From positions 1 to 64,000 of the forward strand of contig JAKRSF010000001.1 of NCBI GenBank assembly GCA_022402445.1: DNA of 64,000 bases, given 5' to 3'. The notes below the pieces were generated by a model, which saw only the letters and a program-made list of their open reading frames with translations, was not told the origin of the DNA and did not search any database. Source of the stretch: Cyanobacteriota bacterium. GTDB taxonomy: Bacteria; Cyanobacteriota; Cyanobacteriia; CACIAM-69d. A program made the translations under genes and the position numbers. Shown here piece after piece: positions 1 through 10,393 of this stretch; the first letter of the stretch is position 1; each line of letters starts with the position of its first letter.

Positions 1-190
1 TTATTAAGGTAGCAAGATAAAACAAAACTGTCAACCATCTCCTGGAAAAAAGTTTGGGGGGACGGAAAGGGGGGTGTAGGAGGGGACTGGGGGGGTTGGC
101 TTGCCTAGGGGTTTGGGTGGGGGAGGGGTAATCTGGGGAGAGTTGGGGGGGTTGGGGCTCCGACCAGGTTATTTGGGTTGAGTCAGGCGC
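1..190. other. Intergenic leader of the first gene
   Basis: The first 50 bases are AT-rich, followed by a G-rich tract with many runs of four or more G. I see no gene, no clear promoter and no convincing ribosome binding site for the gene starting near 191. Confidence 0.4.
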
Positions 191-3100
191 GTGAGTTGTT
201 TTTTCCATTTGCTGACGATCGCGGGGTATGAGGTTTTAGAGAAGCTCCATGGGGGGCTGCAAATGACGCTCTACCGTGGGGTCTGTCGGGGGGATGGGCA
301 GCCGGTCATTTTGAAGTTGCCACGGTTGGCGTACCCGTCGCTGGAGGTGTTGGGGCGGTTGCGGCGGGAATATGATTTGCTGCGATCGCTGTCGGTGCCG
401 GGGGTGGTGCGGGCGCGGGAGTTTGTGGCATGGCGACATGCGGCGGTGCTGTGTTTGGAGGACATTGGCGGGATTGGGCTGCGGGAGTTTCAGGGGCGGC
501 AGCGGCGGACGGGGGAGCCGTTTGATTGGGACATTTTTTTTGAGGTGGCGATCGCCCTGGCGACGGTGGTGGGGGAGTTGCACGGGGCGGGGGTGGTCCA
601 TGGGCGTTTATCGCCGGACCATGTGGTGATTGAGCCGCGATCGCGGGAGTTGCGGCTGGTGGGGTTGTGTGGTGCGTTCCTGACGGATGAGTCGGGGGCA
701 GCGTTGGAGGGGGGCGGCGTTGGGACGGGGGTTTTGAGCTATCAAGCGCCGGAGCAGACGGGGCGGGTGAACTGGCCGGTGGATCGGCGCTGCGATCTCT
801 ATGGGCTCGGGGTGGTGCTCTATGAGTGGCTGGCGGGGCGGCTGCCGTTTCGGGGGACGGAGGCGCAGGCGGTGGTGCGGGGGCATTTGGCGGGGCAGCC
901 GGAGCCGCTGACGGCCTTTGGGGTGCCGAGGTCGTTGGCGGACATTGTGTTGAAGGCGCTGGCGAAGAATATGGAGCAGCGCTATCAGACGGCGGAGGGG
1001 CTGGGGGAGGATCTGCGGCTGTGCTACCGCCAGTGGCGCTATGGCAGTGCGGAGCAGCCGTTTGCCCTGGGGCGGGGGGAGCATCGGGGACAGCTTCCGC
1101 TGCTGTTGGGTCGATCGCGGCGGATCCATGGCCGCGATCGCGAGGTGCTGGTGCTGCGGGGGCTGATTAAGGGGCTGACGGAACCTGTGGCGACGCCGGG
1201 GCGATCGCGGGCGGTGGTGCTGGTGGGGCCTCAGGGGGTGGGCAAGTCGGCCATGGTGCGATCACTAGACGGCATCCTGGGGGCGCAGCGGGCCATTACG
1301 ATCGCGGGGCGGGTGGCGGCGGGGGAAACATTTCCCCATGGGGCGATGGCTCGGGCATTGCGGACGGCGCTATTTCGGATGGCGGGGGAGGGGGATCCAC
1401 AGTTGGGGCGGGTGCGCGATCGCGCGATCGCAGTTCTGCAACGGGGGGAATTCCTGGGGGGACCATTTTTACCCGACGGCCCCAGGCAGCCGGAGCGGGT
1501 ACTCCCCCTGGAGGACACCGTCTTGGATCAGGGGCGGGTCGAGGAAATCCAGGCCCTGCTGGGGGAAGTGTTCGAGATCCTGCGCGATAGCGGTCGCCCC
1601 TGCGTCTGGATTCTGGAAAATCTTGACCGGCTCAGTTCAGCGGGTTTACAGGGGGTCAGCGCTTGGCTGGGGCTTTGGCTGAACAACCCCATGGCCGGGG
1701 CAATTTTTACGGAAAGCCTTGGGGAGGAGGGGGGGCTTGCACCGACGCAGGGGAGCCGTCTTGCGGCCTTGGTGCAGGAAAACGGGGAAGGAGAGGGGGA
1801 GGCGGTCCCGGTATCGATCCTGAGCATCACCCCCCTGTCCATGCAGGCCACGGCGAGCTGGTTGGCGGAGGAGCTGACCTGTGGGTTGGCGACGGTAACG
1901 GAACTGGCGACGGCGATCCAGGGGGCGGGCCAGGGGATTCCCCAACGGATCCGGGAGGTGGTGGCGGATCTTCAGCGGCGGGGTGCCCTTTGGTTTGATG
2001 GGCTGGAGGGGGAGTGGCGGTGGGATTTGCTGGCCATTCGACGGTGGACGCGCCCGGAGGAGTCAGGGGCGGAGGTGGGGCTGGGGGAGTTGATGGGGCG
2101 GCTGGAGCGTTTACCCCCAGAGGTTCGGGCGATCGCGATCGCGCTGATGGTGCTGGACTGTCCCCTGGAGACGACGGAGTTGGGGCTCATCCTGGGGCAA
2201 CCGCTGGCGGGGCTGCAACGGCATTTGGAAATTTTGGTGCATCTGGGCTGGGCGCGGATGGAGCAGGGGGGACGATCGCCCCATCCCACGCTGGGGATTT
2301 ATCAGACCACCTATGGCAATCGACGGCGGGCGCTCCTGCGGCAGTTGTCCCCGACGGAGCGGGGGGGAGTGAGTCGGCTGCTGGCGCGATCGCTGGGGCG
2401 GTGGCTCCGGGACCAGTGCTGGGGGGAGGGGGCGATCCTAGAGCGGGTGGCGATCGCGGCGGCGGACTGTGTGCGGCAAATTCCCCTGGGGGATCTGCAA
2501 GGGGAGGATGCCCTAGCCCAGGCGCAGGTGCTGAGGACGGTGGCGGTGCTGGCGGCGGAGCAGGGCCGGGGTGAGCAGGCCCATGGGGTCTGGCTGGAGC
2601 TTCTGGCGCGGCTGAGGGCGGCGGCGGCGGATTTGACCACGGCGGCCCACCAGGGGATCGACGCCGACGAGGCCAGGGGTACCCACGAGGCTCTGGCACG
2701 GGTGGCTGAGGCCCATGGGCTGATCCTGGAGGCGGCGCGTTTTTACTGCGATCGCGGCGATCGCAATGCCCTAGAGGAGGCGATCGCCCTGGCGCAAACC
2801 CTGGCGGTCCACGGGCAGGCGCGGCTGCAGACGGAGGAATTGATCGTCCTGGAGCGCTTTTTGGCCGGGGACTGGGACAGGGCAGTGGCGGCGGCGGATC
2901 GTCTGTTGGGGCCAGTGCTGGCGGCGGCGGGCCTGTCCCCGGTCGAGGAGTCCACCACCTTGGCCCTATGGCGACGGGTGCAAAGGGCGGCGGATGGGTG
3001 GATCGCAGAGCAGGGCAAGGCCCAGGGGGAGGGACGAACTTCCCCAGATCCCAGGGAGAGGGAGGATCAGGAGGGGGCGATCGCGGCGGCTTTGCCCGTG

Positions 3101-6100
3101 GCGGCCTATGGGGTTCTGGCCCGATTGCAGAGCGTGGGGCGAACGGCGGCCCCCGAGGGGACTCGGCAGATTTTGCGGGATATGGCGCGGCTGCTGGGGA
3201 TGGCCCGGTCAGTCGCGGGGCCTGGGCGGGTTGAATGGGCCATGGCGGCGGCGGTGACGGCGGCTTTTTTGGCGACCCATCGGGATCTGCGGCGGGCGAT
3301 CGCCCTGGGAAATTGGGCGATGGCGGTGGCGGCGGAGGAGGGCGATCGCGCGGACCTGCGCAACCTCACCAAGGTGGTGGTCATGCTGTATGTCCATCCC
3401 TGGCACCTGTCGCGCCATCAGGTGCTGAGAAATTTAGACATTCTGTTCCAGAACTGGCAGAGCGATGCGAGTTTTTCGCCCCATGTCCTCGGGCGCTATG
3501 GGGGATTGGTACCCCTGGTCCATGTGTCCTATCTTCTGCTGCTGGGGGTGGATCTGCGGCGGCTGGTGACGGTGGCGGCGGGCTATCTGACCCATGATTT
3601 TGGGGTCGCGGGCGGCGATCTTGAGCCGGGTGAGGGTGATGGGGCTGTGACGATCGCCGGGTCCGGGTCCGCGTGGCTGACGGCCTTCTGGCGATCGCTT
3701 CAATATTGCACCACCCCCAATGCTGCCCAGGGTTTGGCGATCGCGCGATCGCCCCATCCCCTCCAGGGGGCCATCCTCAGTCTGGCGGGGTTGGGCCACC
3801 CCCTGCGGGGCACCGAAACCGAAGCCGTGACGCCCCTCGATCCAGCCGCGCTCCAGGATGCCTTTGGCCAATGGAGCCACCGCCTGCGGGGGACGCCCCT
3901 ACAAATGCTGTTGCAGATCGAGGCGTATTTGATCGCGATCGCCCAAGACTCAACGCCCGATCACGCCGCCCAACTGCGGCAGGAGGGCCAGCGCCATCAA
4001 CGGCAACTGCAGCACCTGCGCGATCGCGGTTTCACCCTGGTGGAGGAATTCCTAGATTTCCTAGGGGCCGAGTGGGAACGGCGGTTTGGCAACCCCTGGC
4101 AGGCGATCGCCGCCTACGATCGCGCCGCCCAAACCGCCCGCCAGAGCGGCAACCACCACCTCGGGGCACGGATCTATGACCGGGCCGCCACCTGCTGCCA
4201 AACCCTCAACCTGGCGGACCTGCGGCGGCTCCACACCCAAGAAGCCTATTACCAGTACCGGGCCTGGGCCTGCGCGGCGCAGTTTGAGCGGTTCGAGCAG
4301 GGGGGCATTGAACCACCGCCGCCGCCGCCGCCAACCGATGACCACCGTCCGCCGGATCCCTGGCCCCTGGGTAACTTCAGCCCCCTACCGGATTGGGAGG
4401 AGCCCCGCCGCGATCGCCCCCTCCTTGAAGCCGCCACCACCCTGGACGCCTACCGCGCGATCGCCAGCGAAATCGACATCGGCCGCCTGCTGGAAAAACT
4501 CATCGAAACCCTCCTCGCCGTCGCCGGAGCTGAGCGGGGCCACCTCATCTTCGTAGACGGCCAACAGCTCACCATTGAAGCGTCCATCGAAACCCACCCC
4601 GATCGCATCGAAGTCCTCCAATCCCATCCCCTCCAGGGGCGCGTTCCCCTCTCGGTGATCACCACCGTCCTGAGAACCCGCCAGCCCCTCCTGCTGGACT
4701 GCGCCCACACCACCCCCGGCTTCGAGCGCGACCCCTACCTCCAGGAGCACCAAACCCAGGCCATCCTCTGTATGCCCCTGATCAACCAGGGGGAGTCCAT
4801 TGGGATGCTCTATCTGGAAAATAATCTCCTGGCGAGGGCCTTTGGTCCCCACCTGGTGCAAACCCTCGAGATTTTGGCCGCCCAGACCACCATTTCCCTC
4901 AAAAATGCGCGTCTTTATGCGGAATTGGCGGAGGGGGAGCAAAAATTACGCCATTTACTGGATCGGCTGCCCATTGGCGTGTCGATCATTAACCAAAATT
5001 GGGAGGTGGTCTACCTCAACCGCTCCGGGCGCGCCACCTTGGGCTGCGATGAGGCCATGGAATTTCCGGTGCCCGTGTCGGAGGTGTATCGACCGGTGGC
5101 CCAGATCCCTAACGATGCGGTGTTTATGGAGGGGTTGCCCTTCGTGACGGCCCTGCGGGGGGAGGCAACGGAGTCGGATGTGATTGAGGTGAGCAATGGG
5201 CAGGTGGGGGTTCCCCTGGAGATGCGCTGTTTGCCCCTCTACGATGGCCACGATCGCGTGGATCAGGTGCTGAATATTTTTCAGGATGTGGGCGATCGCC
5301 AGCGGGCGCAGCAGGTGTTGGCGGACTATAGCCGGACCCTGGAGCGGGAGATTCGCCAGCGCACCGATGCCCTGCAAGCTAGCCAGACGAAGTTCCGCCA
5401 AGCCTTTGAAACTTCGACCATTGGCATGGGGCTCATGGGGCTAGATCTGCGGATCACCCAGGCCAATCCGGCCCTGGCGGAGATGTTGGGCTATGGCATT
5501 TCGGAACTGTTGGCGCTGGAGTTTGCGGCGCTGCTGCATCCGGACCACCGCGATCGCGGGGTGGGTCAATTGCTGGCGGTGGCGAGCGGTGCCCAGGCGA
5601 TCCGACGGCTGGAACTGCGGCTGCAAGGGCAGGGGCAGCGGGATCTATGGGCGATTTTGGGGGTGGCCCTGGTGCGCGATCGCGAGAACCGCCCCTCCTA
5701 CCTGATCGTGCAAATGCAGGACGAAACCGCCAGCAAATTGGCCGAGGAGCGCCTGCGCCAGAGTGAAGCCTCGTTGGCCTATGCCCAGCGCATCGCCCGG
5801 TTGGGCAGTTGGGAATTTGTCCGTCCGGCGCGGCGGGTGACCTGCTCGATGGAGTTACTCAATATCCTTGGCATCCAGAAGCTGGGGCGATCGCTCACCT
5901 ACCGAGACCTGATGGGCTGTGTCCACCCGCGCGATCGCGCCCGCCACCAACGGCTGATCCGCACCGCCCTGCGCCGGGGCATCGGCTACTGCACCGAACT
6001 GACCGTCCTGCGGCCCAATGGGGAACTGGTCTATGTGGAAGTGCGCGGCGAATCACAGGTCCAACCGGGGGGCGGCCTGAAGCGTCTATTTGGCACCGTC

Positions 6101-8125
6101 CTCGACATCACCGAACGAAAACGGGCCGAGTCCCGAATCCGTCGCAGCGAAGCCCTCCTGCGGGCCATCAACGACGCCCTGCCCGTGGGGATTTACGTGG
6201 CGGATCTGGGGACCGATCGCATCTCCATGGTGAACTCAGAATTTTGCAAAATCTGGGGTCTCGAGGCCCTAGAGGCGGATATGCGTCGGGGGCGACTGCC
6301 CAATACGACGATCGCGGCCCACTGCGCCGCCCTGGTGGAAGGGGACAATCCCCTCGCGCCACCGGCCCCCCCCATGCCCCACCAGCCGGAACCGCCATCC
6401 CTCCAGGAAACGGAAATTACCCTGCGCGATGGGCGCACCCTACGGCGCATCTGTGGCCAGGTCCGCGATCGCGCCACGGCCTTCGGCTCCCTGTACTTAT
6501 TTGAAGACATCACAACCCGCAAACGCTCCGCGATCGAACTCGAACAGGCCAAGGAAGCCGCCGAAGGGGCCAACCGCGCCAAAAGCGTTTTTCTAGCGCA
6601 CATGAGCCACGAACTGCGCACCCCCCTCAATGCCATCCTCGGTTTCGCCCAACTGCTGACCATGGACAGCAACCTCCGGCCCGAGCAGCGGGAACGGGTG
6701 GAAATCATTAACCGCAGCGGCGAGCATCTCCTGGAGCTGATCGACGACATCCTAGATCTGTCAAAAATCGAGGCTAACCGCGTCACCTTTGAAGTAGCCC
6801 CCCTGCTGCTGCACCCGTGGCTAGAGGGACTGCGGGGCATGGTGCAAGGGCGACGGCGCGATGGCAGTGTTTCCATCGTCCTGAAGCGGGATGGGGCCGT
6901 CCCGGCGAGCATCATTGGCGATGCGGGCAAATTACGCCAGGTGGCCATTAATTTATTGGGTAATGCCCTGAAATTCACGGAACAAGGGCAAATTTCCCTG
7001 ACGGTGCGCCTCGCCACCGCAGCGGAAATTGAGCAAACCCAACGGTTCCAGGACACCTTCGAGGGGCGGGATCTGACGCTGGAGTCGCTTTTGCAGGAGG
7101 CGATCGCCCCGCCGGACACTTCCCCGGCCCTCCTTTGGCTCTGCCTAGAGGTACGCGACACGGGGATGGGCATCGCCCCGGATGACCTCGGGCGTATTTT
7201 TGAAGCCTTTGTGCAGGCCGGTTCCACCCAGGCGCGGGCCAAGGGGACCGGTCTGGGCCTCGCCATCAGTCAACGGCTCATGCGGCTGATGGGGGGAGAT
7301 CTGACGGCCACCAGTGTTTTGGGCCAGGGGAGCACCTTCTACTGCATTTTCCCCACCCGCCCCTGCGACCCACCCCCGGAGGTGGCGGCCCCCCGGCCCC
7401 GGCTGCCGGTGGGTTTGGCGTTGGGGATGGCGGCCCCTCGGATCCTGGTGGCGGATGATGTGCGGGAAAATCGGCGGATTTTGGTGGATATCCTGGCGCG
7501 CATTGGGGCGGAAGTGCTGGAGGTGACCGATGGGGAGGCCGCCGTCGAGACCTGGGAACAGTGGCAGCCGGATGCGGTGCTGATGGATCTGCGGATGCCG
7601 ACGCTCAATGGCTGGGAGGCGACCCAACGGATCCGGGCGATCGCGGGGGGAGAAACCGTGCCGATTATTGCCATTTCGGCGGGGGTCTTCGAGGCCCAGC
7701 GGGACAGTGCCCTCGCGGCGGGCTGCAATGCCTACCTCCGCAAGCCCATCCAGGCCCTAGAGCTCTTCGCGGTGTTGGGGGATCTCCTGCATCTGGAGTA
7801 TGTCTATGGCCATGATCTGTCGGCCCTACCGGGGGCGGCGGCGGCAGAACGGGAGCGGGCGATCGCCCCACGACCCTCTCCACCCCCCTCCCCATCCCCA
7901 ACCGAGCTCGATGCCCAAATCCTCAGTTCCCTGGATCCCCAATGGCGGCAGGCCATGGAGCGGGCGGCCCTCCTGTGCGATGAGGAAACCCTCCTGATGC
8001 TGGTTCGGTCCCTGGGCGATCGCCCGGATTTCCCCATCGAACAACTCCTGGGCTTGATCCAAGAATTCCAATTCGAGACCCTGCTGACCCTGCTGCTTCA
8101 GGTGCAAGATCAGCCAAACTCCTAG
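191..8125 (+). CDS. Giant hybrid sensor histidine kinase with N-terminal Ser/Thr kinase-like domain (HstK-like)
   Basis: This is a 2644-residue cytoplasmic signalling protein. In order it has a protein-kinase-like domain (about 5-280), an AAA/NTPase domain with a P-loop (GPQGVGKS, about 345), a long helical region, a proline run (about 1378), a GAF domain (about 1430-1575), four PAS-like domains (about 1585, 1735, 1863 and 1986), HisKA (HMSHELRTP, about 2136), HATPase (N box NLLGNALKF; GTGLGLAIS) and a C-terminal receiver (Asp in VLMDLRMP, about 2463). The kinase-AAA-GAF-histidine kinase order matches the cyanobacterial HstK family, but the PAS array and receiver make it much longer. The kinase domain keeps VILK, yet HRD reads HGR and the DFG region reads GLC, so it is probably a pseudokinase. 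The start is GTG at 191; TTG at 209 is equally plausible. It converges on the REC-GGDEF-EAL gene nine bases away. The signal sensed is unknown. Confidence 0.9.
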   Translation: MSCFFHLLTIAGYEVLEKLHGGLQMTLYRGVCRGDGQPVILKLPRLAYPSLEVLGRLRREYDLLRSLSVPGVVRAREFVAWRHAAVLCLEDIGGIGLREFQGRQRRTGEPFDWDIFFEVAIALATVVGELHGAGVVHGRLSPDHVVIEPRSRELRLVGLCGAFLTDESGAALEGGGVGTGVLSYQAPEQTGRVNWPVDRRCDLYGLGVVLYEWLAGRLPFRGTEAQAVVRGHLAGQPEPLTAFGVPRSLADIVLKALAKNMEQRYQTAEGLGEDLRLCYRQWRYGSAEQPFALGRGEHRGQLPLLLGRSRRIHGRDREVLVLRGLIKGLTEPVATPGRSRAVVLVGPQGVGKSAMVRSLDGILGAQRAITIAGRVAAGETFPHGAMARALRTALFRMAGEGDPQLGRVRDRAIAVLQRGEFLGGPFLPDGPRQPERVLPLEDTVLDQGRVEEIQALLGEVFEILRDSGRPCVWILENLDRLSSAGLQGVSAWLGLWLNNPMAGAIFTESLGEEGGLAPTQGSRLAALVQENGEGEGEAVPVSILSITPLSMQATASWLAEELTCGLATVTELATAIQGAGQGIPQRIREVVADLQRRGALWFDGLEGEWRWDLLAIRRWTRPEESGAEVGLGELMGRLERLPPEVRAIAIALMVLDCPLETTELGLILGQPLAGLQRHLEILVHLGWARMEQGGRSPHPTLGIYQTTYGNRRRALLRQLSPTERGGVSRLLARSLGRWLRDQCWGEGAILERVAIAAADCVRQIPLGDLQGEDALAQAQVLRTVAVLAAEQGRGEQAHGVWLELLARLRAAAADLTTAAHQGIDADEARGTHEALARVAEAHGLILEAARFYCDRGDRNALEEAIALAQTLAVHGQARLQTEELIVLERFLAGDWDRAVAAADRLLGPVLAAAGLSPVEESTTLALWRRVQRAADGWIAEQGKAQGEGRTSPDPREREDQEGAIAAALPVAAYGVLARLQSVGRTAAPEGTRQILRDMARLLGMARSVAGPGRVEWAMAAAVTAAFLATHRDLRRAIALGNWAMAVAAEEGDRADLRNLTKVVVMLYVHPWHLSRHQVLRNLDILFQNWQSDASFSPHVLGRYGGLVPLVHVSYLLLLGVDLRRLVTVAAGYLTHDFGVAGGDLEPGEGDGAVTIAGSGSAWLTAFWRSLQYCTTPNAAQGLAIARSPHPLQGAILSLAGLGHPLRGTETEAVTPLDPAALQDAFGQWSHRLRGTPLQMLLQIEAYLIAIAQDSTPDHAAQLRQEGQRHQRQLQHLRDRGFTLVEEFLDFLGAEWERRFGNPWQAIAAYDRAAQTARQSGNHHLGARIYDRAATCCQTLNLADLRRLHTQEAYYQYRAWACAAQFERFEQGGIEPPPPPPPTDDHRPPDPWPLGNFSPLPDWEEPRRDRPLLEAATTLDAYRAIASEIDIGRLLEKLIETLLAVAGAERGHLIFVDGQQLTIEASIETHPDRIEVLQSHPLQGRVPLSVITTVLRTRQPLLLDCAHTTPGFERDPYLQEHQTQAILCMPLINQGESIGMLYLENNLLARAFGPHLVQTLEILAAQTTISLKNARLYAELAEGEQKLRHLLDRLPIGVSIINQNWEVVYLNRSGRATLGCDEAMEFPVPVSEVYRPVAQIPNDAVFMEGLPFVTALRGEATESDVIEVSNGQVGVPLEMRCLPLYDGHDRVDQVLNIFQDVGDRQRAQQVLADYSRTLEREIRQRTDALQASQTKFRQAFETSTIGMGLMGLDLRITQANPALAEMLGYGISELLALEFAALLHPDHRDRGVGQLLAVASGAQAIRRLELRLQGQGQRDLWAILGVALVRDRENRPSYLIVQMQDETASKLAEERLRQSEASLAYAQRIARLGSWEFVRPARRVTCSMELLNILGIQKLGRSLTYRDLMGCVHPRDRARHQRLIRTALRRGIGYCTELTVLRPNGELVYVEVRGESQVQPGGGLKRLFGTVLDITERKRAESRIRRSEALLRAINDALPVGIYVADLGTDRISMVNSEFCKIWGLEALEADMRRGRLPNTTIAAHCAALVEGDNPLAPPAPPMPHQPEPPSLQETEITLRDGRTLRRICGQVRDRATAFGSLYLFEDITTRKRSAIELEQAKEAAEGANRAKSVFLAHMSHELRTPLNAILGFAQLLTMDSNLRPEQRERVEIINRSGEHLLELIDDILDLSKIEANRVTFEVAPLLLHPWLEGLRGMVQGRRRDGSVSIVLKRDGAVPASIIGDAGKLRQVAINLLGNALKFTEQGQISLTVRLATAAEIEQTQRFQDTFEGRDLTLESLLQEAIAPPDTSPALLWLCLEVRDTGMGIAPDDLGRIFEAFVQAGSTQARAKGTGLGLAISQRLMRLMGGDLTATSVLGQGSTFYCIFPTRPCDPPPEVAAPRPRLPVGLALGMAAPRILVADDVRENRRILVDILARIGAEVLEVTDGEAAVETWEQWQPDAVLMDLRMPTLNGWEATQRIRAIAGGETVPIIAISAGVFEAQRDSALAAGCNAYLRKPIQALELFAVLGDLLHLEYVYGHDLSALPGAAAAERERAIAPRPSPPPSPSPTELDAQILSSLDPQWRQAMERAALLCDEETLLMLVRSLGDRPDFPIEQLLGLIQEFQFETLLTLLLQVQDQPNS

Positions 8126-8137
8126 GGCAAGCCCTAG
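8122..8137. repeat. Perfect inverted repeat holding both convergent stop codons
   Basis: CTAGGGC-AA-GCCCTAG is a perfect 7+7 palindrome. The TAG of the giant kinase and the TAG of the convergent REC-GGDEF-EAL gene lie in its two arms. There is no T-tract on either strand, so function as a bidirectional terminator is only a possibility. Confidence 0.5.
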
Positions 8138-10011
8138 TCAAAGCGATCGGCCCAGCGGGAGGCGGGCAGCTCTAGCCAGATGGTGGCCTCCTCCGGGGGC
8201 AGGGCGGGGGCAAAGAAAAATCCCTGGCCATATTCACAGCCCAGCAACCGTAGATAATCCGCATGGGCGCGCTCTGAAACCCCCTCCCCCACCAGGGCCA
8301 TGTCGAGCGATCGCCCCACGGCAATCACCGCCGCAATAATGGCCGCCCGCCGCTCATCGCGGCCGATCGCCTCGACAAAGGAACGGTCAATTTTGAGGGT
8401 ATTGGCGGGGAATTGGTGGAGATAGTTCAAGGAGGAATAGCCCGTGCCGAAGTCGTCGATCCCCACCCGCAGGCCCAGATCGCGCAGTTGCTGCACCAGT
8501 TCCGCCGCCGAGGTGGGATCTTCAATGATGGTGCCTTCGGTGATTTCTAGTTTGATGGCGGCGGCGGGGCAGCCGGTTTCGGCGAGGGTGCGCTGGATGT
8601 CCGCCAGGAGGAATGGGTAGCTAAATTGCTTGGCGGATAGGTTCACGCTCACGAAGTCTAGGGGCAGGCTGAGGTCGAGCCACTGGCGGGCCTGTCGGCA
8701 GGCTTGCTGGAGGATTTGCAGGCCCAGGGCGACGATCGTGCCGGTTTCTTCGGCGCAGGGGATGAATTCCGCCGGGGAGACGTTGCCGCGATCGCGGTCC
8801 TGCCAGCGGGCGAGGGCTTCAAACCCCACCACGGCCCCGGTGCTGAGGCTAACAATGGGTTGATAGAAGGCGCGGATTTCGCCGCGATCCACGGCCCGCC
8901 GCAGATCCCGCTCCAGGTGCATCCGGGTGATGAGGCGATCGTGAACGGTGGGGTCAAAGGTTTGGAAGGAGCCTTTCCCCCTGGCCTTGGCCTGGTACAT
9001 GGCTGTATTGGCGTCCCGCAGGGGGTCGAGGGCGCTGTGGTAGTGGGGGCTGTCCCAGGCGATGCCGACGCAGGCGCTCAGGAATACCTCGAATCCTTCG
9101 ATTTGGAAGGGGGTTTGCAGATTTTCGAGGATGGCGACGGCGATCGCTTCGGCGGCAACGGTATCAAAGGGGATTGGGGCTAGGGATGACTGCCCCCGAT
9201 CCGCCCCACCGCCGACCCCGAGGGAAAATCCCTGGCGCGCCGGTTCCATCAACAGGTAAAACTCATCCTCCCCGGAGCGGCCCAAAAATGCCCCTTCCCC
9301 CTGGAAGCTGCGCAGCCGGTTGCCGATCGCGGCGATCAGGCGATCGCCAATGGCATAGCCCAGGGAGGAATTGATTGTGCGGAAGCGATCGCAGTCAATG
9401 CACAGCAGGGCAAAGGGGGAATCGGCGCAGCGGCGGGGGGACATCAGGGCCGTCTCCAGGGCCTGCAACAGGGCCGCGCGACTGGGTAGACCGGTCAGGG
9501 GATCCGTCAAAATGGACTGGCGCAGTTGGCGGGTGCGATCGCGCACCGTCTGCTCCAAATTGCTATTAAATCGCTCTAGCCGTTCATTGGCCGCCCGCAG
9601 CCGCGACACCAACTGTTCAATGCTTTGCTGCTGATGGCGCAGGCGCAGCAGGGACCGCAGCCGCGATCGCAGCTCCACCCCATCCACCGGCTTACGGATA
9701 AAATCCTCCGCCCCCGCCTGGAAACAGTCCGCCAAACTCTGCTTAGAACTCAGGGCCGTCACCGCCAGGATCGGAATCGCCGCCCAGCGATCGTGGGCCT
9801 TGATGCAGCGGCATACCTCAATCCCGCTGATGTCCGGCAGCATGATGTCGAGCAAAATCGCATCCGGCTGCACCGACGCCAGCAAATCCAGGGCCTGCTG
9901 TCCCGAGGACGCATAAAACAGCTCATAGCCCTCCGAAAACAGCAGAATTTCGATTACCTCAAAATTGTCCGGCTCATCGTCCACGACCAAGATGCGGTTC
10001 GACTCGTCCAT
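8134..10011 (-). CDS. Response regulator with GGDEF and EAL domains (c-di-GMP turnover)
   Basis: A 625-residue cytoplasmic protein. It has an N-terminal receiver (ILVVDDEP; phospho-acceptor Asp in ILLDIMLP), a coiled linker, a GGDEF domain (DPLTGLPSR, then SGEDEF in place of GGDEF) and a C-terminal EAL domain (VVGFEALARW, EITEGTI, DDFGTGYSSL). The EAL metal and catalytic motifs look intact, so c-di-GMP phosphodiesterase activity is likely. The signature loop SGEDEF is close to the canonical sequence, so cyclase activity cannot be excluded. I chose the ATG at 10011 because the receiver begins just after it; an upstream in-frame start at 10041 would add ten Pro/Phe-rich residues. The neighbouring giant hybrid kinase is a plausible partner, but nothing in the sequence proves this. 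Confidence 0.9.
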   Translation of the reverse strand: MDESNRILVVDDEPDNFEVIEILLFSEGYELFYASSGQQALDLLASVQPDAILLDIMLPDISGIEVCRCIKAHDRWAAIPILAVTALSSKQSLADCFQAGAEDFIRKPVDGVELRSRLRSLLRLRHQQQSIEQLVSRLRAANERLERFNSNLEQTVRDRTRQLRQSILTDPLTGLPSRAALLQALETALMSPRRCADSPFALLCIDCDRFRTINSSLGYAIGDRLIAAIGNRLRSFQGEGAFLGRSGEDEFYLLMEPARQGFSLGVGGGADRGQSSLAPIPFDTVAAEAIAVAILENLQTPFQIEGFEVFLSACVGIAWDSPHYHSALDPLRDANTAMYQAKARGKGSFQTFDPTVHDRLITRMHLERDLRRAVDRGEIRAFYQPIVSLSTGAVVGFEALARWQDRDRGNVSPAEFIPCAEETGTIVALGLQILQQACRQARQWLDLSLPLDFVSVNLSAKQFSYPFLLADIQRTLAETGCPAAAIKLEITEGTIIEDPTSAAELVQQLRDLGLRVGIDDFGTGYSSLNYLHQFPANTLKIDRSFVEAIGRDERRAAIIAAVIAVGRSLDMALVGEGVSERAHADYLRLLGCEYGQGFFFAPALPPEEATIWLELPASRWADRFD

Positions 10012-10393
10012 GGGGCAGCGAAAGGGGAAGGGAAACGGCAATCGTGAGGCAACATAGGGACGGATCGGCGCGATCGCGGCCCATCGACAAAACCTATGGG
10101 CACTACAACGGATTGTGATATTTAGCCCAAGTGGATTCTCCTAGGCTAACAGGCCGATCTTAAATCTAAGCCATTTAGGGGGATGATTCAGCCCCGTGGG
10201 GTCAGTCCTAGACGGTGGTGGCCACTAAAGAGTTTCCCGCCCTTTGTCCCCACCGGTTCTAGGGGAATCTTGAAGGATTTGATGGGGAGATCGAGGTGAT
10301 GATCCCGCGCTCCTTTTCTCTCCATCTAGGGCGCGATCGCCCCCAGACAATCCCCAGAAAATACTGAATGCACTGGTTAACGGTTCCTGTTTC
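10012..10393. other. Intergenic region between two minus-strand genes
   Basis: About 380 bases between the start of the REC-GGDEF-EAL gene and the stop of the TetR gene. It contains HIP1-type GCGATCGC sites but no credible coding frame, terminator or RNA gene that I can support. Confidence 0.4.

Noticed and set aside
4310-4335. CCG repeat inside the giant kinase gene as a microsatellite of interest
   Set aside because: It encodes a run of seven prolines in a linker before the GAF domain and stays in frame.
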